From contig CAZCVP010000001.1 in the NCBI GenBank assembly GCA_964501915.1, positions 1 to 64,000 of the forward strand: a stretch of 64,000 bases of DNA, written 5' to 3'. Position 1 is the first letter of the stretch. Every line of letters begins with the position of its first letter. The notes below the pieces were generated by a model, which saw nothing but the letters and a program-made list of their open reading frames with translations, was not told the origin of the DNA and made no database searches. Positions 33,008-41,409 of the stretch are shown piece after piece. The position numbers and the translations under genes are program-made. The DNA comes from CAYFPX01 sp964501915. GTDB taxonomy: Bacteria > Myxococcota_A > UBA796 > CAJQPC01.

Positions 33008-35616
33008 GGACGCTGGCACACCTCGTCGTCCTCCTGCTCGCCTGGGCTGCGACGACGACGGCGGCCGTGGCCGAGAGCCGCGAGGAGTCCCTCCGGGGGC
33101 TGCAACCCGAGCTCCAGGAGTGGACCCTGACCGACGGCCGCTGGGAGATGTCGGCCGTCTCCAGCGAGGGGCGGACCTGGGACCGCCTGCGGTTCGAGTA
33201 CGGCGAGACGGAGTTCACGCTGGCCCTGATCGCGGCCGGCGACGAGCCCTTCCGCAAGGTCCTGGTGACCCTGGACGGCCACCTCGTGCAGGCCCCCCAC
33301 AGCGCTGGCGCCTCGGATGAGCCCCCCCCGACCCGCAGCCTGGTGCTGGATCCGTCGACACCGACCAGCATGGCGCCTCCCTGGGACTTCCTCGCCCTGA
33401 ACCTCCGGGTCCCCCCCTGGCCACGTCCGGCGCCCGACGCCGCCGACGAACGCGCCGTGCTGCTCCCTCGCAGTCCGGGAGAGGACGACCTCGTCAAGGT
33501 CATCGACCTGGTGCGGGAATTCTGGCTCTCCACGGCCGGCCCGCCCGGCTTCTGGTCGCGCGCCGACCTCAAGGATGGCGGAGACCCCGCCGCGGTCATC
33601 CCGCTCTCCTGCAAGAAGACCAACGACTGGGACCACCTCGACCCCCAGAGCAAGCAGTGCGTGGGTGCGCGGCGATTCAACCCGCGTCGCCACCCGATCG
33701 GTCTCGACGCGACCTCCAAGGAGCGCCTCTTCCTGACGCGGCGTGGCCTGCTGGTGTCCGCCAGGGCTGCTCCCCAGCTCGCGAGCGGTCAGGGCGCCCT
33801 GGAGCTCTTCCCGATGGACGCCCAGCCCGGCCCGGCGCTGCTGACCCTGGTCCAGGACCAGGGAGCCGCGCGGGCCGAGGTCCACGTTGTCCCGCCGGGA
33901 CCGGAGAAGGCAGGCGCCGAGGAGACCGAGGGCGGGGGGGAGACCCTCCCGATCGCGATGCTGGCCCTGGGGGTGGCGCTGCTCGGAAGCCTCGCAACCT
34001 GGGCGCTCTACGTCCGGCCCCGAAGAGGGGCTCTGGTGGAGGAGACGGCCGCCGGACCGCCTCCCGCGGTCGAGTCCGCGTCCTGGGGCGGCGAGGAGAG
34101 AGGCCAGGAGGCGCTCAGCGAGGCCTTCGATGAGATCATCGAGCAGGCGACGATCCCCGCCATCGAGGACCCGGCGGCCTGGGGAGTCCCGCCGGAGGAG
34201 CCCGAGTCGACCCCGGAGCCGACCCCACTCCCTCCGGAGCCAGCCCCTCCTCCACCCCCGCCTCCGCCCCAGCCCGGTGACAGCGAGGACCTCGACCGAC
34301 GCCTCCGGGCCCACGGTGACAGCCTGCGAGCCCAGCTCACCCAGGATCTGCAGCAGGTGGAGGGTCGGGTCCAGACCGCGGTCCTCCAGTCGGTCTTCGC
34401 CGAGCTCGCCAGGAGCCAGGCGGCGGTCGACGAGAAGCTGGCCGGGCTGTCCGGCCTCGTCGAGCGGGTCCAGCGGTCCGTCGACGCCCTGAGCCAGGTG
34501 CCCGGCGAGCTCGTCGCCGTGAAGACCGCACAGGCCGAGCTGGGTGCCGCGGCCGCCAGGGCCGACGCTCTCGAGGAGCTCGATGGCCAGCTCCGGACCG
34601 AGCTCGGCACGCTCACCCGGGGCCTCGCCGAGCTGCGGAGTCAGCTCGACGAGAACTCCGGCTGGATCGCCCAGCGCGCGGACGACCTGGAGACCCTCCG
34701 GGAGAACCGCGGCGTCACGGACCTGCCCGCCTCGAGAGACCCCGACTGGGTGCGGGTCCAGGATCTGCTGGACAGACGGGGCGGCGGTCGGGTCCTGGCC
34801 AAGGCCCTGGCCCGAGAGGTCAAGTCCCTCGACCAGGACCTGGAGCTGCTGATGGAGTGCGCCATGGCCCTGGTCGGCCAGCGGCCCCTGAGCGACGCCG
34901 ACCTGACGACCTGGTGCACCGGCCGGAGCACCCCCGGGGAGGCCCAGAGCATCGGCCGGGCCCACGCCGACCTCCGGGAGATCCGGGTGGGCGTGCTGAG
35001 CGCCCTGAAGCGGGTGGGGGCCTATTTCAACTCTCCCGAGGACCGGCGAGAGGCGCCCGAGCATCCCCTCGGACGAGAGGAACGCGAGGCCCTGGGCCAG
35101 CTCTTCGAGGACGACGGCAGCGGAGCCATCGACCGCGACGAGCTGGTGCAGGGCGTGCTGCGCACGCTGGTGACGCCGATGCTGTCCGGGTCGCTCTACC
35201 TGACCGACGCCTGCCTGGCCGAGCGCTGGGGCCGACTCGACGGCCGGGAGCAGGCCCAGCACCTGCTCCGGGCACTCCAGCGGGACCTGGGCCGCGCGTC
35301 GCCGTCGATGGGGGACGACTTCCACCTCGCGGGCCTGCTCGACGTGGTGATGAAGAAGGAGCTGCACTGGTCCTGGATTCCCGCCCGGCCCTACGAGACC
35401 TCGGAGACCGAGGCCGACCAGGCGAGCCGGGTCCAGGGCCAGAAGCCCTCGATCAACCCCCTCTCCATGGACAGCCTCACGGACGCCGAAGGACGCCAGG
35501 CGCTGGGTCCGAGCAAGCTCGGACAGGCGATGGTGGCGCGAGTGGACCAGCCGCTGCTGGTCGCCAACGACGGCAGTGACGGCATCGCTCCGATCTACCG
35601 GGTGACCCGTGACTGA
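33004..35616 (+). CDS. Type I membrane protein with cytoplasmic coiled coil and EF-hand-like loop (unknown)
   Basis: The 870-aa product has a signal peptide (MRTLAHLVVLLLAWAATTTA), a periplasmic domain of about 290 residues, a membrane helix near 315-337 (LPIAMLALGVALLGSLATWA), an acidic then Pro-rich linker, and a long alpha-helical coiled coil (about 430-580, heptad-rich LxxxVERVQRSVDAL). Residues 702-713 (EDDGSGAIDRDE) match a canonical EF-hand loop except for Glu at position 1, so a Ca2+ site is possible. The layout (signal, ecto domain, helix, Pro linker, cytoplasmic domain) repeats that of the gene at 17171. A strong GGAGGAGG site precedes ATG 33004. No family was recognised. Confidence 0.7.
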   Translation: MRTLAHLVVLLLAWAATTTAAVAESREESLRGLQPELQEWTLTDGRWEMSAVSSEGRTWDRLRFEYGETEFTLALIAAGDEPFRKVLVTLDGHLVQAPHSAGASDEPPPTRSLVLDPSTPTSMAPPWDFLALNLRVPPWPRPAPDAADERAVLLPRSPGEDDLVKVIDLVREFWLSTAGPPGFWSRADLKDGGDPAAVIPLSCKKTNDWDHLDPQSKQCVGARRFNPRRHPIGLDATSKERLFLTRRGLLVSARAAPQLASGQGALELFPMDAQPGPALLTLVQDQGAARAEVHVVPPGPEKAGAEETEGGGETLPIAMLALGVALLGSLATWALYVRPRRGALVEETAAGPPPAVESASWGGEERGQEALSEAFDEIIEQATIPAIEDPAAWGVPPEEPESTPEPTPLPPEPAPPPPPPPPQPGDSEDLDRRLRAHGDSLRAQLTQDLQQVEGRVQTAVLQSVFAELARSQAAVDEKLAGLSGLVERVQRSVDALSQVPGELVAVKTAQAELGAAAARADALEELDGQLRTELGTLTRGLAELRSQLDENSGWIAQRADDLETLRENRGVTDLPASRDPDWVRVQDLLDRRGGGRVLAKALAREVKSLDQDLELLMECAMALVGQRPLSDADLTTWCTGRSTPGEAQSIGRAHADLREIRVGVLSALKRVGAYFNSPEDRREAPEHPLGREEREALGQLFEDDGSGAIDRDELVQGVLRTLVTPMLSGSLYLTDACLAERWGRLDGREQAQHLLRALQRDLGRASPSMGDDFHLAGLLDVVMKKELHWSWIPARPYETSETEADQASRVQGQKPSINPLSMDSLTDAEGRQALGPSKLGQAMVARVDQPLLVANDGSDGIAPIYRVTRD

Positions 35617-36400
35617 CCCCACAGCCGGCCTGGCAGGCCCTTCGATGACTCCAGACTGGCCCTCCAAGCTGCCCGACCTGTTCGGGAAGGCCCCCTCCTA
35701 CAAGCTCACCAAGGGAGGGACCCCGATCCCGCGCCTGGCCCTCACCGGCGAGCTCGCACAGGAGCTCGCGGACCAGACCGCCATCCAGCTCTTCGGCGAG
35801 CGGCGACGGCTGACCGCTCGCGTCCTGGAGCAGGCCGGGATGTTCAACTCCCTCCACCTGCGCGACGCCGACGGCTGGACGGAGTTCGTCCTGCGCTTCT
35901 TTCCCTACTCCACCCAGGCCACGTCGCCGGAGTGGACCCGGTTCGCCACGGAGGTGCTGGAGTTCGAGTCCGGCCGCTGGAGCCTCTGGGAGCACAACGT
36001 GGCCTCCGAGGCCGGGGGCGGACAACCCCAGCGCATGGTGTTCGGCGCCGGCCCCTGGGAGCGCAAGACCCTGCCCAGGGTCGTCACCCTGGCGCTCCGG
36101 AACGTCACCGTGCCGGCCCTCGTCCGGCGCTACCTGCCCTGGCCCTCCCTCCGGGAGGCCGCGCTCCACCCCGAGCAGATCCGCCCGCTCATCCAGGCCT
36201 TCTACCGCGCCGACCTGCCCCGCGTGATCCCGAAGGGACGGGAGCTGCCGGTCGACGAGGCCTTCCGCCTGATCGCCGAGGACCACCCGAGCCTCGGGCC
36301 CCAGCACCTCCTGACCAACGGCACGAGGATGGTGCCGACCCGGTGGAGGTCCCTCTGGCTGCGCGGCCCCGAGGTCAACCTGGACGCCTGGGTCGTCTGA
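35609..36400 (+). CDS. Soluble protein sharing a domain with the operon's first type I membrane protein (unknown)
   Basis: The 263-aa cytoplasmic product has no signal or membrane helix. It is rich in aromatic residues (TEFVLRFFPYSTQ, ESGRWSLWEHNV). The C-terminal half contains RRYLPWPSLREAAL and RMVPTRWRSLWL, closely paralleling PYVPWPSLAERSV and RLLPTQWRPFHL of the gene at 17171-19312, so the two seem to share a domain. GTG 35609 overlaps the previous stop by 8 nt. ATG 35645 is an alternative. It ends the operon. Its last 26 bp overlap the end of the convergent phosphatase-family gene. Confidence 0.65.
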   Translation: MTDPTAGLAGPSMTPDWPSKLPDLFGKAPSYKLTKGGTPIPRLALTGELAQELADQTAIQLFGERRRLTARVLEQAGMFNSLHLRDADGWTEFVLRFFPYSTQATSPEWTRFATEVLEFESGRWSLWEHNVASEAGGGQPQRMVFGAGPWERKTLPRVVTLALRNVTVPALVRRYLPWPSLREAALHPEQIRPLIQAFYRADLPRVIPKGRELPVDEAFRLIAEDHPSLGPQHLLTNGTRMVPTRWRSLWLRGPEVNLDAWVV

Positions 36401-37562
36401 TCCGGGCGAGCAGGGGGGCGTGGTCGCTGCCGCACCGGTCGGGCAGGGTCTCGGCGGACACCGGCGACAGGTCCTTCAGGTAGACGTAGTCGATGCGCAG
36501 GGGCAGCCAGCCGGAGATGAGCCGCGTGAAGCCGGGTCCCCGACCGGCGACGGTCCACACGTCGGCGAGCTGGCGGCGCAGGCGCCGGTGGATCCGGGTG
36601 TCGGGCGGGCTGTTGAAGTCGCCGGCCACCACCGTCGGATCCCCCAGGGTCTCGAGGTCCGCCAGGAGCTCCCGGACAGCCGCCACCTGGCGCTCGGTGC
36701 CCCCCGCGAGCGCACCCACGATCGAGCCGACGCCTCCGGGATCGAGGCGCCTCAGCCCCTCGACGGCCTCCTCCAGCTCGTGGTCCGAGGGGCCCAGCGC
36801 GGGCAGGTGGACCGCGAGCAGGTTCAGGCTGCCGCTCGGGGTCGCCACTTCGGCGAAGGTGTAGTGCCACCCCTCGGGCATGTCGAGAGGGCGCCCGAGG
36901 GTCAGGGCGCCGAGTGAGGAGTGGGCACAGGCGGCGGTCCCCCCCACCGTCTGTCCCTCTCCCCGGTAGGCGGCGAACTCGCAGGCGAAGTCCTGCGTGC
37001 GCACGAGCTCCTCGAGCTGGCCCCGGTTGATCTCCTGGAGCACCAGCAGCTCGGGTCCGGCACGGGCCACGACCTGCCGCAGACAGCGTGCGGGGTCGAT
37101 GGCCGTGTCTTCGTCCCACTGTCCCACCCGCTTCACGTTCCAGCTCAGCACCACGAGGTCGTCGTCCTGCGGCCCCACGCCCAGCGTCACCCAGCCCGGT
37201 CCCCACAGGACCAGACCGACCCCCGCGTGGGCCAGCGCCAGCACAGCCGCCAGCCGTCGACGTGAAGCGAGAGCCACCAGCCCGACGCAAGCCAGCAGGG
37301 CCGCGAGGTAGAGATGCGGAAGCAGGAACGGGACCGCACCGAGCCAGGGTGTTGGCCGACCGACCATCCGCTCGGCGAGGGTGGCCCCCCAGAGCAGGAC
37401 CAGGCCGGTGACGACGAGCAGGACCAGCACCGGTGGCCAGCGCCGCCGGGGCGGAGCGGGCTCCTGGGGACCCTCCGCGGGGTCGGTCTCCGCGGGGTCG
37501 GGCTCGACAGGCTCCGGCTCCACGGGGTCGGGGGACGGGCCATCGGACGCGTCGGTCGCCAC
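36375..37562 (-). CDS. Membrane-anchored endonuclease/exonuclease/phosphatase (EEP) family protein
   Basis: The 395-aa product has a Pro/Asp/Glu-rich N-terminus, three closely spaced membrane helices (WPPVLVLLVVTGLVLLWG, AVPFLLPHLYLAALLACVGL, AAVLALAHAGVGLVLWG) and a C-terminal EEP domain. EEP motifs are visible: VVLSWNVKRVG, ELLVLQEINR (metal Glu), TVVAGDFNSPP (DxN), RIDYVYLK and SDHAPLLARI (catalytic Asp-His). Members with this layout act on phosphodiesters or phospholipids at the membrane, and the specificity here is unknown. The start GTG 37562 lies 8 bp after the mraY stop, so it should be co-transcribed with murG and mraY. A role in recycling lipid carriers is only a guess. Confidence 0.82.
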   Translation of the reverse strand: MATDASDGPSPDPVEPEPVEPDPAETDPAEGPQEPAPPRRRWPPVLVLLVVTGLVLLWGATLAERMVGRPTPWLGAVPFLLPHLYLAALLACVGLVALASRRRLAAVLALAHAGVGLVLWGPGWVTLGVGPQDDDLVVLSWNVKRVGQWDEDTAIDPARCLRQVVARAGPELLVLQEINRGQLEELVRTQDFACEFAAYRGEGQTVGGTAACAHSSLGALTLGRPLDMPEGWHYTFAEVATPSGSLNLLAVHLPALGPSDHELEEAVEGLRRLDPGGVGSIVGALAGGTERQVAAVRELLADLETLGDPTVVAGDFNSPPDTRIHRRLRRQLADVWTVAGRGPGFTRLISGWLPLRIDYVYLKDLSPVSAETLPDRCGSDHAPLLARIRRPRRPG

Positions 37563-37570
37563 GGGCGCGT

Positions 37571-38665
37571 CTACCGCACCTTGAGGGAGACGAGGGAGAT
37601 CGCCGCGAGGATCGCGGCCACGATCCACAGCCGCACCACGATCTTGGTCTCCGCCATGCCCCGGTGCTGCAGGCTGTGGTGGAAGGGGGCCCGGAAGAAG
37701 ATGCGACGCCCCCGCGAGAGACCGAACCACTCCTGGATCAGGGTGCTGAGGAACTCGGCCAGGAACACGCCGCCGGCCAGCAGCAGCAGCGCCTCCTGCT
37801 TCAGCAGCAGGGCCGTGGTCCCGAAGGCCCCCCCGAGCATCAACGACCCGGTGTCCCCCATGAAGATCTCCGCCGGGTGGGCGTTGAACCACAGAAAGGC
37901 CAGCGAGCCGCCGATCAGGGCCGAGCAGAAGACCGTGATCTCCGCGGAGACCGCCGTGTGGGGGAAGAGGAGGTAGTCGGCGAGGAACGCGTTCCCCATC
38001 ACGAAGGCGAAGATCCCGAACACGAGCAGGACGAACAGCGAGCTGACGACGGCGAGGCCGTCCATGCCGTCGGCGAAGTTCACCGCGTTGGTCGAGTAGG
38101 TGATCACCAGCATCGCGAAGGGGATCCACAGCAGCCGCAGGTCGACCACCGCCTCCTTGAGGAAGGGCAGGTACACCAGGCCCGCTTCGCCGGCCGGGAA
38201 GGGCGTGAGCTCCGGGTGGTAGAGGACACCCGCCAGCAGCAGGCCGAAGCCGAGCTGGCTGCCGTACTTGCCGACCCGGGACAGGCCGGCGTCGGCGCTC
38301 TCACCGCGGACCTTGTGGTAGTCGTCGTAGAACCCGACGGCGCTGAACCACAGGCAGGCAGCCAGGAGCACCTGGACACAGAGGTTGGTGAGGTCGCACC
38401 ACAACAGGGCGCTCCCGACCCCGGCGACGAGGATGATCAGGCCCCCCATCACCGGCGTGCCGGCCTTGGACGCCGTGTTGATGTCGCCGTAGGTGCGCTC
38501 CTTGGAGCGCATGCCCGCCCGGTAGAGCGCGTGGATGATCGGGCGACCGGCCGCGATGCCGATCACCGCCGCGGAGAGGAAGGCGAAGGCGCTGCGGGCG
38601 GTGACATAGCGGAACAGCGCCGGCCCGCCGGCCTCGGCCCAGATCGTGGCGAGCCAGTGGAGCAT
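37571..38665 (-). CDS. mraY: Phospho-N-acetylmuramoyl-pentapeptide transferase (MraY), divergent
   Basis: MraY joins UDP-MurNAc-pentapeptide to undecaprenyl phosphate, giving lipid I at the inner membrane. The 364-aa product has about ten membrane helices and the motifs DDYHKVRG (catalytic DDxxK), NAVNFADGMDGLA, FNAHPAEIFMGDTGSL and PFHHSLQHRG...IVVRLW. In typical MraY the last motif is P[IL]HHHFE. Here the third His is Ser and the Glu position has become Gln. It starts right after the murG stop (adjacent, no gap) and is separate from a dcw cluster. It converges on the SEDS-PBP operon, suggesting lipid-linked precursor supply for that system. Confidence 0.9.
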   Translation of the reverse strand: MLHWLATIWAEAGGPALFRYVTARSAFAFLSAAVIGIAAGRPIIHALYRAGMRSKERTYGDINTASKAGTPVMGGLIILVAGVGSALLWCDLTNLCVQVLLAACLWFSAVGFYDDYHKVRGESADAGLSRVGKYGSQLGFGLLLAGVLYHPELTPFPAGEAGLVYLPFLKEAVVDLRLLWIPFAMLVITYSTNAVNFADGMDGLAVVSSLFVLLVFGIFAFVMGNAFLADYLLFPHTAVSAEITVFCSALIGGSLAFLWFNAHPAEIFMGDTGSLMLGGAFGTTALLLKQEALLLLAGGVFLAEFLSTLIQEWFGLSRGRRIFFRAPFHHSLQHRGMAETKIVVRLWIVAAILAAISLVSLKVR

Positions 38666-40696
38666 CTATCGATGGGCCTCGGTGCGCTGGCGCAGCCCGT
38701 TGAAGGACTCCTTCAGCATGAAGGTCGGGCGGTAGCCGTCGGAGGTGCGCAGGACGGCGTCTCCCTCGGCCTGCGCGACGTCGGCGGTGACGACGCCGCG
38801 CTCCAGCAGCCGGGACAGGGCGTCGAACAGGGCCTGGCGGACCCGCCAGTTGGAGTCGAAGGCGCGGGCGCGGAGGGCGGCCAGCACCTCGTCGGCCGAG
38901 GTGCCGATCTCTCCGAGGGCGAGCAGCGCCGACAGCCGGGTCTCGAAGGACCGGTCGGCGGACGCCTGGACCAGCGGGGCGACCAGCTCCTGGAAGGCTG
39001 CGGGGGTATCGCGGGTGCGGGCCAGGGCCGTCACGGCCCGCGCCGCCTCCGCCCGGGCCTCGAAGTACGGGTCGGACAGCCCCGCGACGAGGGCCTGCAC
39101 CACGCTCTCGTCCAGGGCGCCGAGCAGCCCCAGCCCCAGCAGCGCGTCCCGGCGGACGATGGGCAGGTGGCGGTGTGTACCCGAGGCGTCCCGGGCGGTC
39201 GCGAAGGTGAGCAGCACCTCCAGGCGCTCCGTGAACCCGCCCCGGCCGACCATGCGGCAGCCCCGGGCCGGCTGGACATAGCCGGCGCCCGCCAGGTAGC
39301 CGTCGATCTTGTAGAGCGCGATCGCCCGCTCGTCGGGGGACAGGGTCTCCTCGCCCCGCTCGACCGTGCCCAGGACGCGCTCCAGGCCGGCCGAGGTCAG
39401 CCCCAGGAGCCGCTCCTCGGGCAGCGCCGGCGGCTCGGCGAGCACGGGCGCCTCGGCCGTGCCGTCCAGGCTGTCCAGCAGCAGGGCCGTCTTCGCCGTG
39501 GTGTCCGAGCGCACCAGCGCGGCGGCCTGGTCGGTCATGGACGCGCGGCCGCTCGGGTCGTCGAGGAGCTCCCGGACCGTCTCCGCCAGCAGCGCCGGGT
39601 CCACCACCTCGACCGCCTCCTCGCCCTCGAGGTCGATCCGTTCGTACAGCACCCGGGCTCCGCCCATCCGCTCCAGCACCCGGGCGTTGAAGGCCTGGTG
39701 ATCTCCCGGCAGGTTCGCCTTGGGGATCACGATCGCCGGGACGCCGTTCGCGCTCACCTCGTTCAGGCTGCCTGCACCCCCGCGACAGATCACCAGGTCC
39801 GAGGCGGCGTAGGTCGTGCCCATGTCGTGGATGAAGTCCTGGTGACGGACCCGGTCCCGCCAGCCCTCCGGGAGTCCCTCCAGGCCGGAGAGCACCCGCT
39901 CGACGTCGGCCGCGCCGTCGTAGCGGTTGCCCGCCAGGCGCTTGCCGGTGCCGTGGACCACGTGGAGCCGGGGGTCCGCCAGGAGCGCTGGCAGGGCCGC
40001 TGTCAGGGCCCGGTTCAGCGTCCGGGCTCCCTGGCTGCCGCCGAAGGCGAACACCACCCGGGCGTCCTGGGGGAGGCCCAGCGCCTCGCGGGCGACCTGC
40101 CGGGAGGAGCCGTCGGCCTGGGCGAGGGAGCGGGTGACCGAGCGACGAACCGGGTAGCCCACGTAGGCCACCCGGGCCGCGGCGACCTTCGTGCCCGGAA
40201 AGGCCAGGCCGACGCAGTCGGCGAACCGGGCCGCGAGCCGGTTCAGTCGACCCGGGACGGCGTTCTGCTCGTGGAGCAGGATCGCGGTCTTCAGGAGGCG
40301 GGCCCGCCGCAGGGCCACGGCGGCGAAGAGCGCCGGGGCCGCCACGTAGCCCCCGGAGGCGACGATGCCGTGGGGCCGGAAGACGAGCAACAACAACAGG
40401 GCCTTCAGGGTGCCCAGGCCGAGGGCCAGGCAGAACCGCCCGAAGGCCACCGGGTCCCTCAGGCCGGGGTAGCCACGGGAGCGCACGAAGCGGAGCGAGG
40501 CGCGCCCGGCTTCGATGTCCTCCTTCCAGGCCCGCGGGACCATGGTGGCCTCCGCCTTGCCCGCCACCCCCACGTAGAGGAAGCGGGCCTCCGGGTGACG
40601 CTCCCGCACCGCCTCGGCGATGGCCAGGGCCGGCGCGACGTGCCCTCCGGTTCCGCCCCCCGTGAACAGGTAGCGGCGGGGTTTGGAAGCGCCCAC
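38666..40696 (-). CDS. murG: MurG glycosyltransferase fused to C-terminal HEAT-like repeats
   Basis: MurG adds GlcNAc to lipid I to form lipid II on the cytoplasmic face of the inner membrane. Residues 1-365 are a complete MurG with TGGGTGGHVAPALAIAE, LHEQNAVPGRLNRLAARFAD, FAFGGSQGARTLN and ICRGGAGSLNEVSANGVPAI. Residues about 390-676 are an extra all-helical domain with repeated paired helices (YFEARAEAARAVTAL, SFETRLSALLALGEIG, NWRVRQALFDALSRLL), typical of HEAT-like repeats. MurG is normally about 360 aa, so this is a fusion. GTG 40696 is used because GGTGGH homology begins directly after it. It heads the minus-strand unit murG-mraY-EEP. Confidence 0.9.
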   Translation of the reverse strand: MGASKPRRYLFTGGGTGGHVAPALAIAEAVRERHPEARFLYVGVAGKAEATMVPRAWKEDIEAGRASLRFVRSRGYPGLRDPVAFGRFCLALGLGTLKALLLLLVFRPHGIVASGGYVAAPALFAAVALRRARLLKTAILLHEQNAVPGRLNRLAARFADCVGLAFPGTKVAAARVAYVGYPVRRSVTRSLAQADGSSRQVAREALGLPQDARVVFAFGGSQGARTLNRALTAALPALLADPRLHVVHGTGKRLAGNRYDGAADVERVLSGLEGLPEGWRDRVRHQDFIHDMGTTYAASDLVICRGGAGSLNEVSANGVPAIVIPKANLPGDHQAFNARVLERMGGARVLYERIDLEGEEAVEVVDPALLAETVRELLDDPSGRASMTDQAAALVRSDTTAKTALLLDSLDGTAEAPVLAEPPALPEERLLGLTSAGLERVLGTVERGEETLSPDERAIALYKIDGYLAGAGYVQPARGCRMVGRGGFTERLEVLLTFATARDASGTHRHLPIVRRDALLGLGLLGALDESVVQALVAGLSDPYFEARAEAARAVTALARTRDTPAAFQELVAPLVQASADRSFETRLSALLALGEIGTSADEVLAALRARAFDSNWRVRQALFDALSRLLERGVVTADVAQAEGDAVLRTSDGYRPTFMLKESFNGLRQRTEAHR

Positions 40697-40749
40697 GTGT
40701 GTCCCTCTCCGGCAGGCGGGAGGGTACCACCCGAGACGGCGGCGGTTCG

Positions 40750-41030
40750 AGGGCTCCTGGTCGTCCGTCGCCGCTCGTGTCGCCTCCGCCAGAGACCGAG
40801 CCTGCTGACCCGTCGCCGGGGTCCTCGCCCGAAGAGACCAGGTCGGCGTCGGAGACGGAGTGGGCACCCTCGATCGGGCCCGGGAAGAGGTAGGCCTTGC
40901 CGGCGCGGGGGCCGGCTCCGGAGTCCAGGTAGGCGCCGTCGAAGTCACCGCAGGCGGCGACCTCCAGACCCCGGGGTGTCGGCCGTTCGACAGCTCGACG
41001 GCGTCGGGTTGGCGCTCATGGCCAGCTCCA
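40750..41030 (-). pseudogene. Rearranged fragments of an FG-GAP repeat lipoprotein gene
   Basis: Positions 40845-40938 match 51510-51603 (inside the FG-GAP/MopE lipoprotein) at all but 3 of 94 positions. 40785-40840 resembles 51245-51305. The piece after 40938 resembles another part of the same gene near 51827. The order is shuffled and the frame is not kept as a protein. This is a decayed, mosaic relic filling most of the 0.7-kb gap upstream of murG. Confidence 0.7.
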
Positions 41031-41146
41031 CGCTCTCCGTGGCTCGACGAGCGGCCCTCCGGGCCGTCTTGCACGGACCCTGCCAGCACGGCGCGACCGT
41101 GCCCACCACCCTCGACATCGCCGGCACCAGGGGCGGTCTGCTCCAC

Positions 41147-41341
41147 GACCTCTTCCGAGGCGTCGCAGGGCTCCGTCTCCGATGCGGCGGGGGACGAATC
41201 CGGCGACGAAGAGCCCGAGCGTCCGCCCTCGGCGTGGCTCCGGACCTGGCGGACCACCCCCGAGAGCCGCTGGAAGAGGCACCGACCCGGGGTCGATGGG
41301 AACAGGCGTACGATAGGAAAGGGGTTCGAAGTGCCTATCCC
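41147..41341 (+). repeat. 195-bp direct repeat, copy 1: putative IS91-family 3-prime end
   Basis: Identical to 46622-46816 except at two positions. Copy 2 lies directly downstream of an IS91-type transposase remnant, where such elements carry their replication origin (oriIS). Both copies end with a hairpin (GATAGG at 41312-41317, CCTATC at 41334-41339) close to the repeat boundary. Copy 1 has no transposase beside it. Confidence 0.75.
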
Positions 41342-41361
41342 ATCCCCTGAAGACTATCATT

Positions 41362-41384
41362 TTCAATGAACCTGTCTCATTGAA
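41362..41384. promoter_or_regulatory. AT-rich inverted repeat upstream of the AAA/DUF4143 gene
   Basis: TTCAATGA and TCATTGAA form perfect 8-bp arms with a 7-nt spacer, ending 25 bp before the ATG at 41410. The local base composition is far more AT-rich than the surroundings. It is likely an operator or promoter-overlapping site. Confidence 0.5.
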
Positions 41385-41409
41385 TGCTATCCTCTTGTTG
41401 AGGAGGCCA

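Noticed and set aside
37563..38129. N-terminal extension of the EEP protein across mraY
   Set aside because: It is a shadow of mraY in another frame. A GTG 8 bp after the mraY stop gives a normal protein.
40697..41257. N-terminal extension of MurG
   Set aside because: It is made of FG-GAP gene fragments and the IS end. The MurG fold begins right after GTG 40696.
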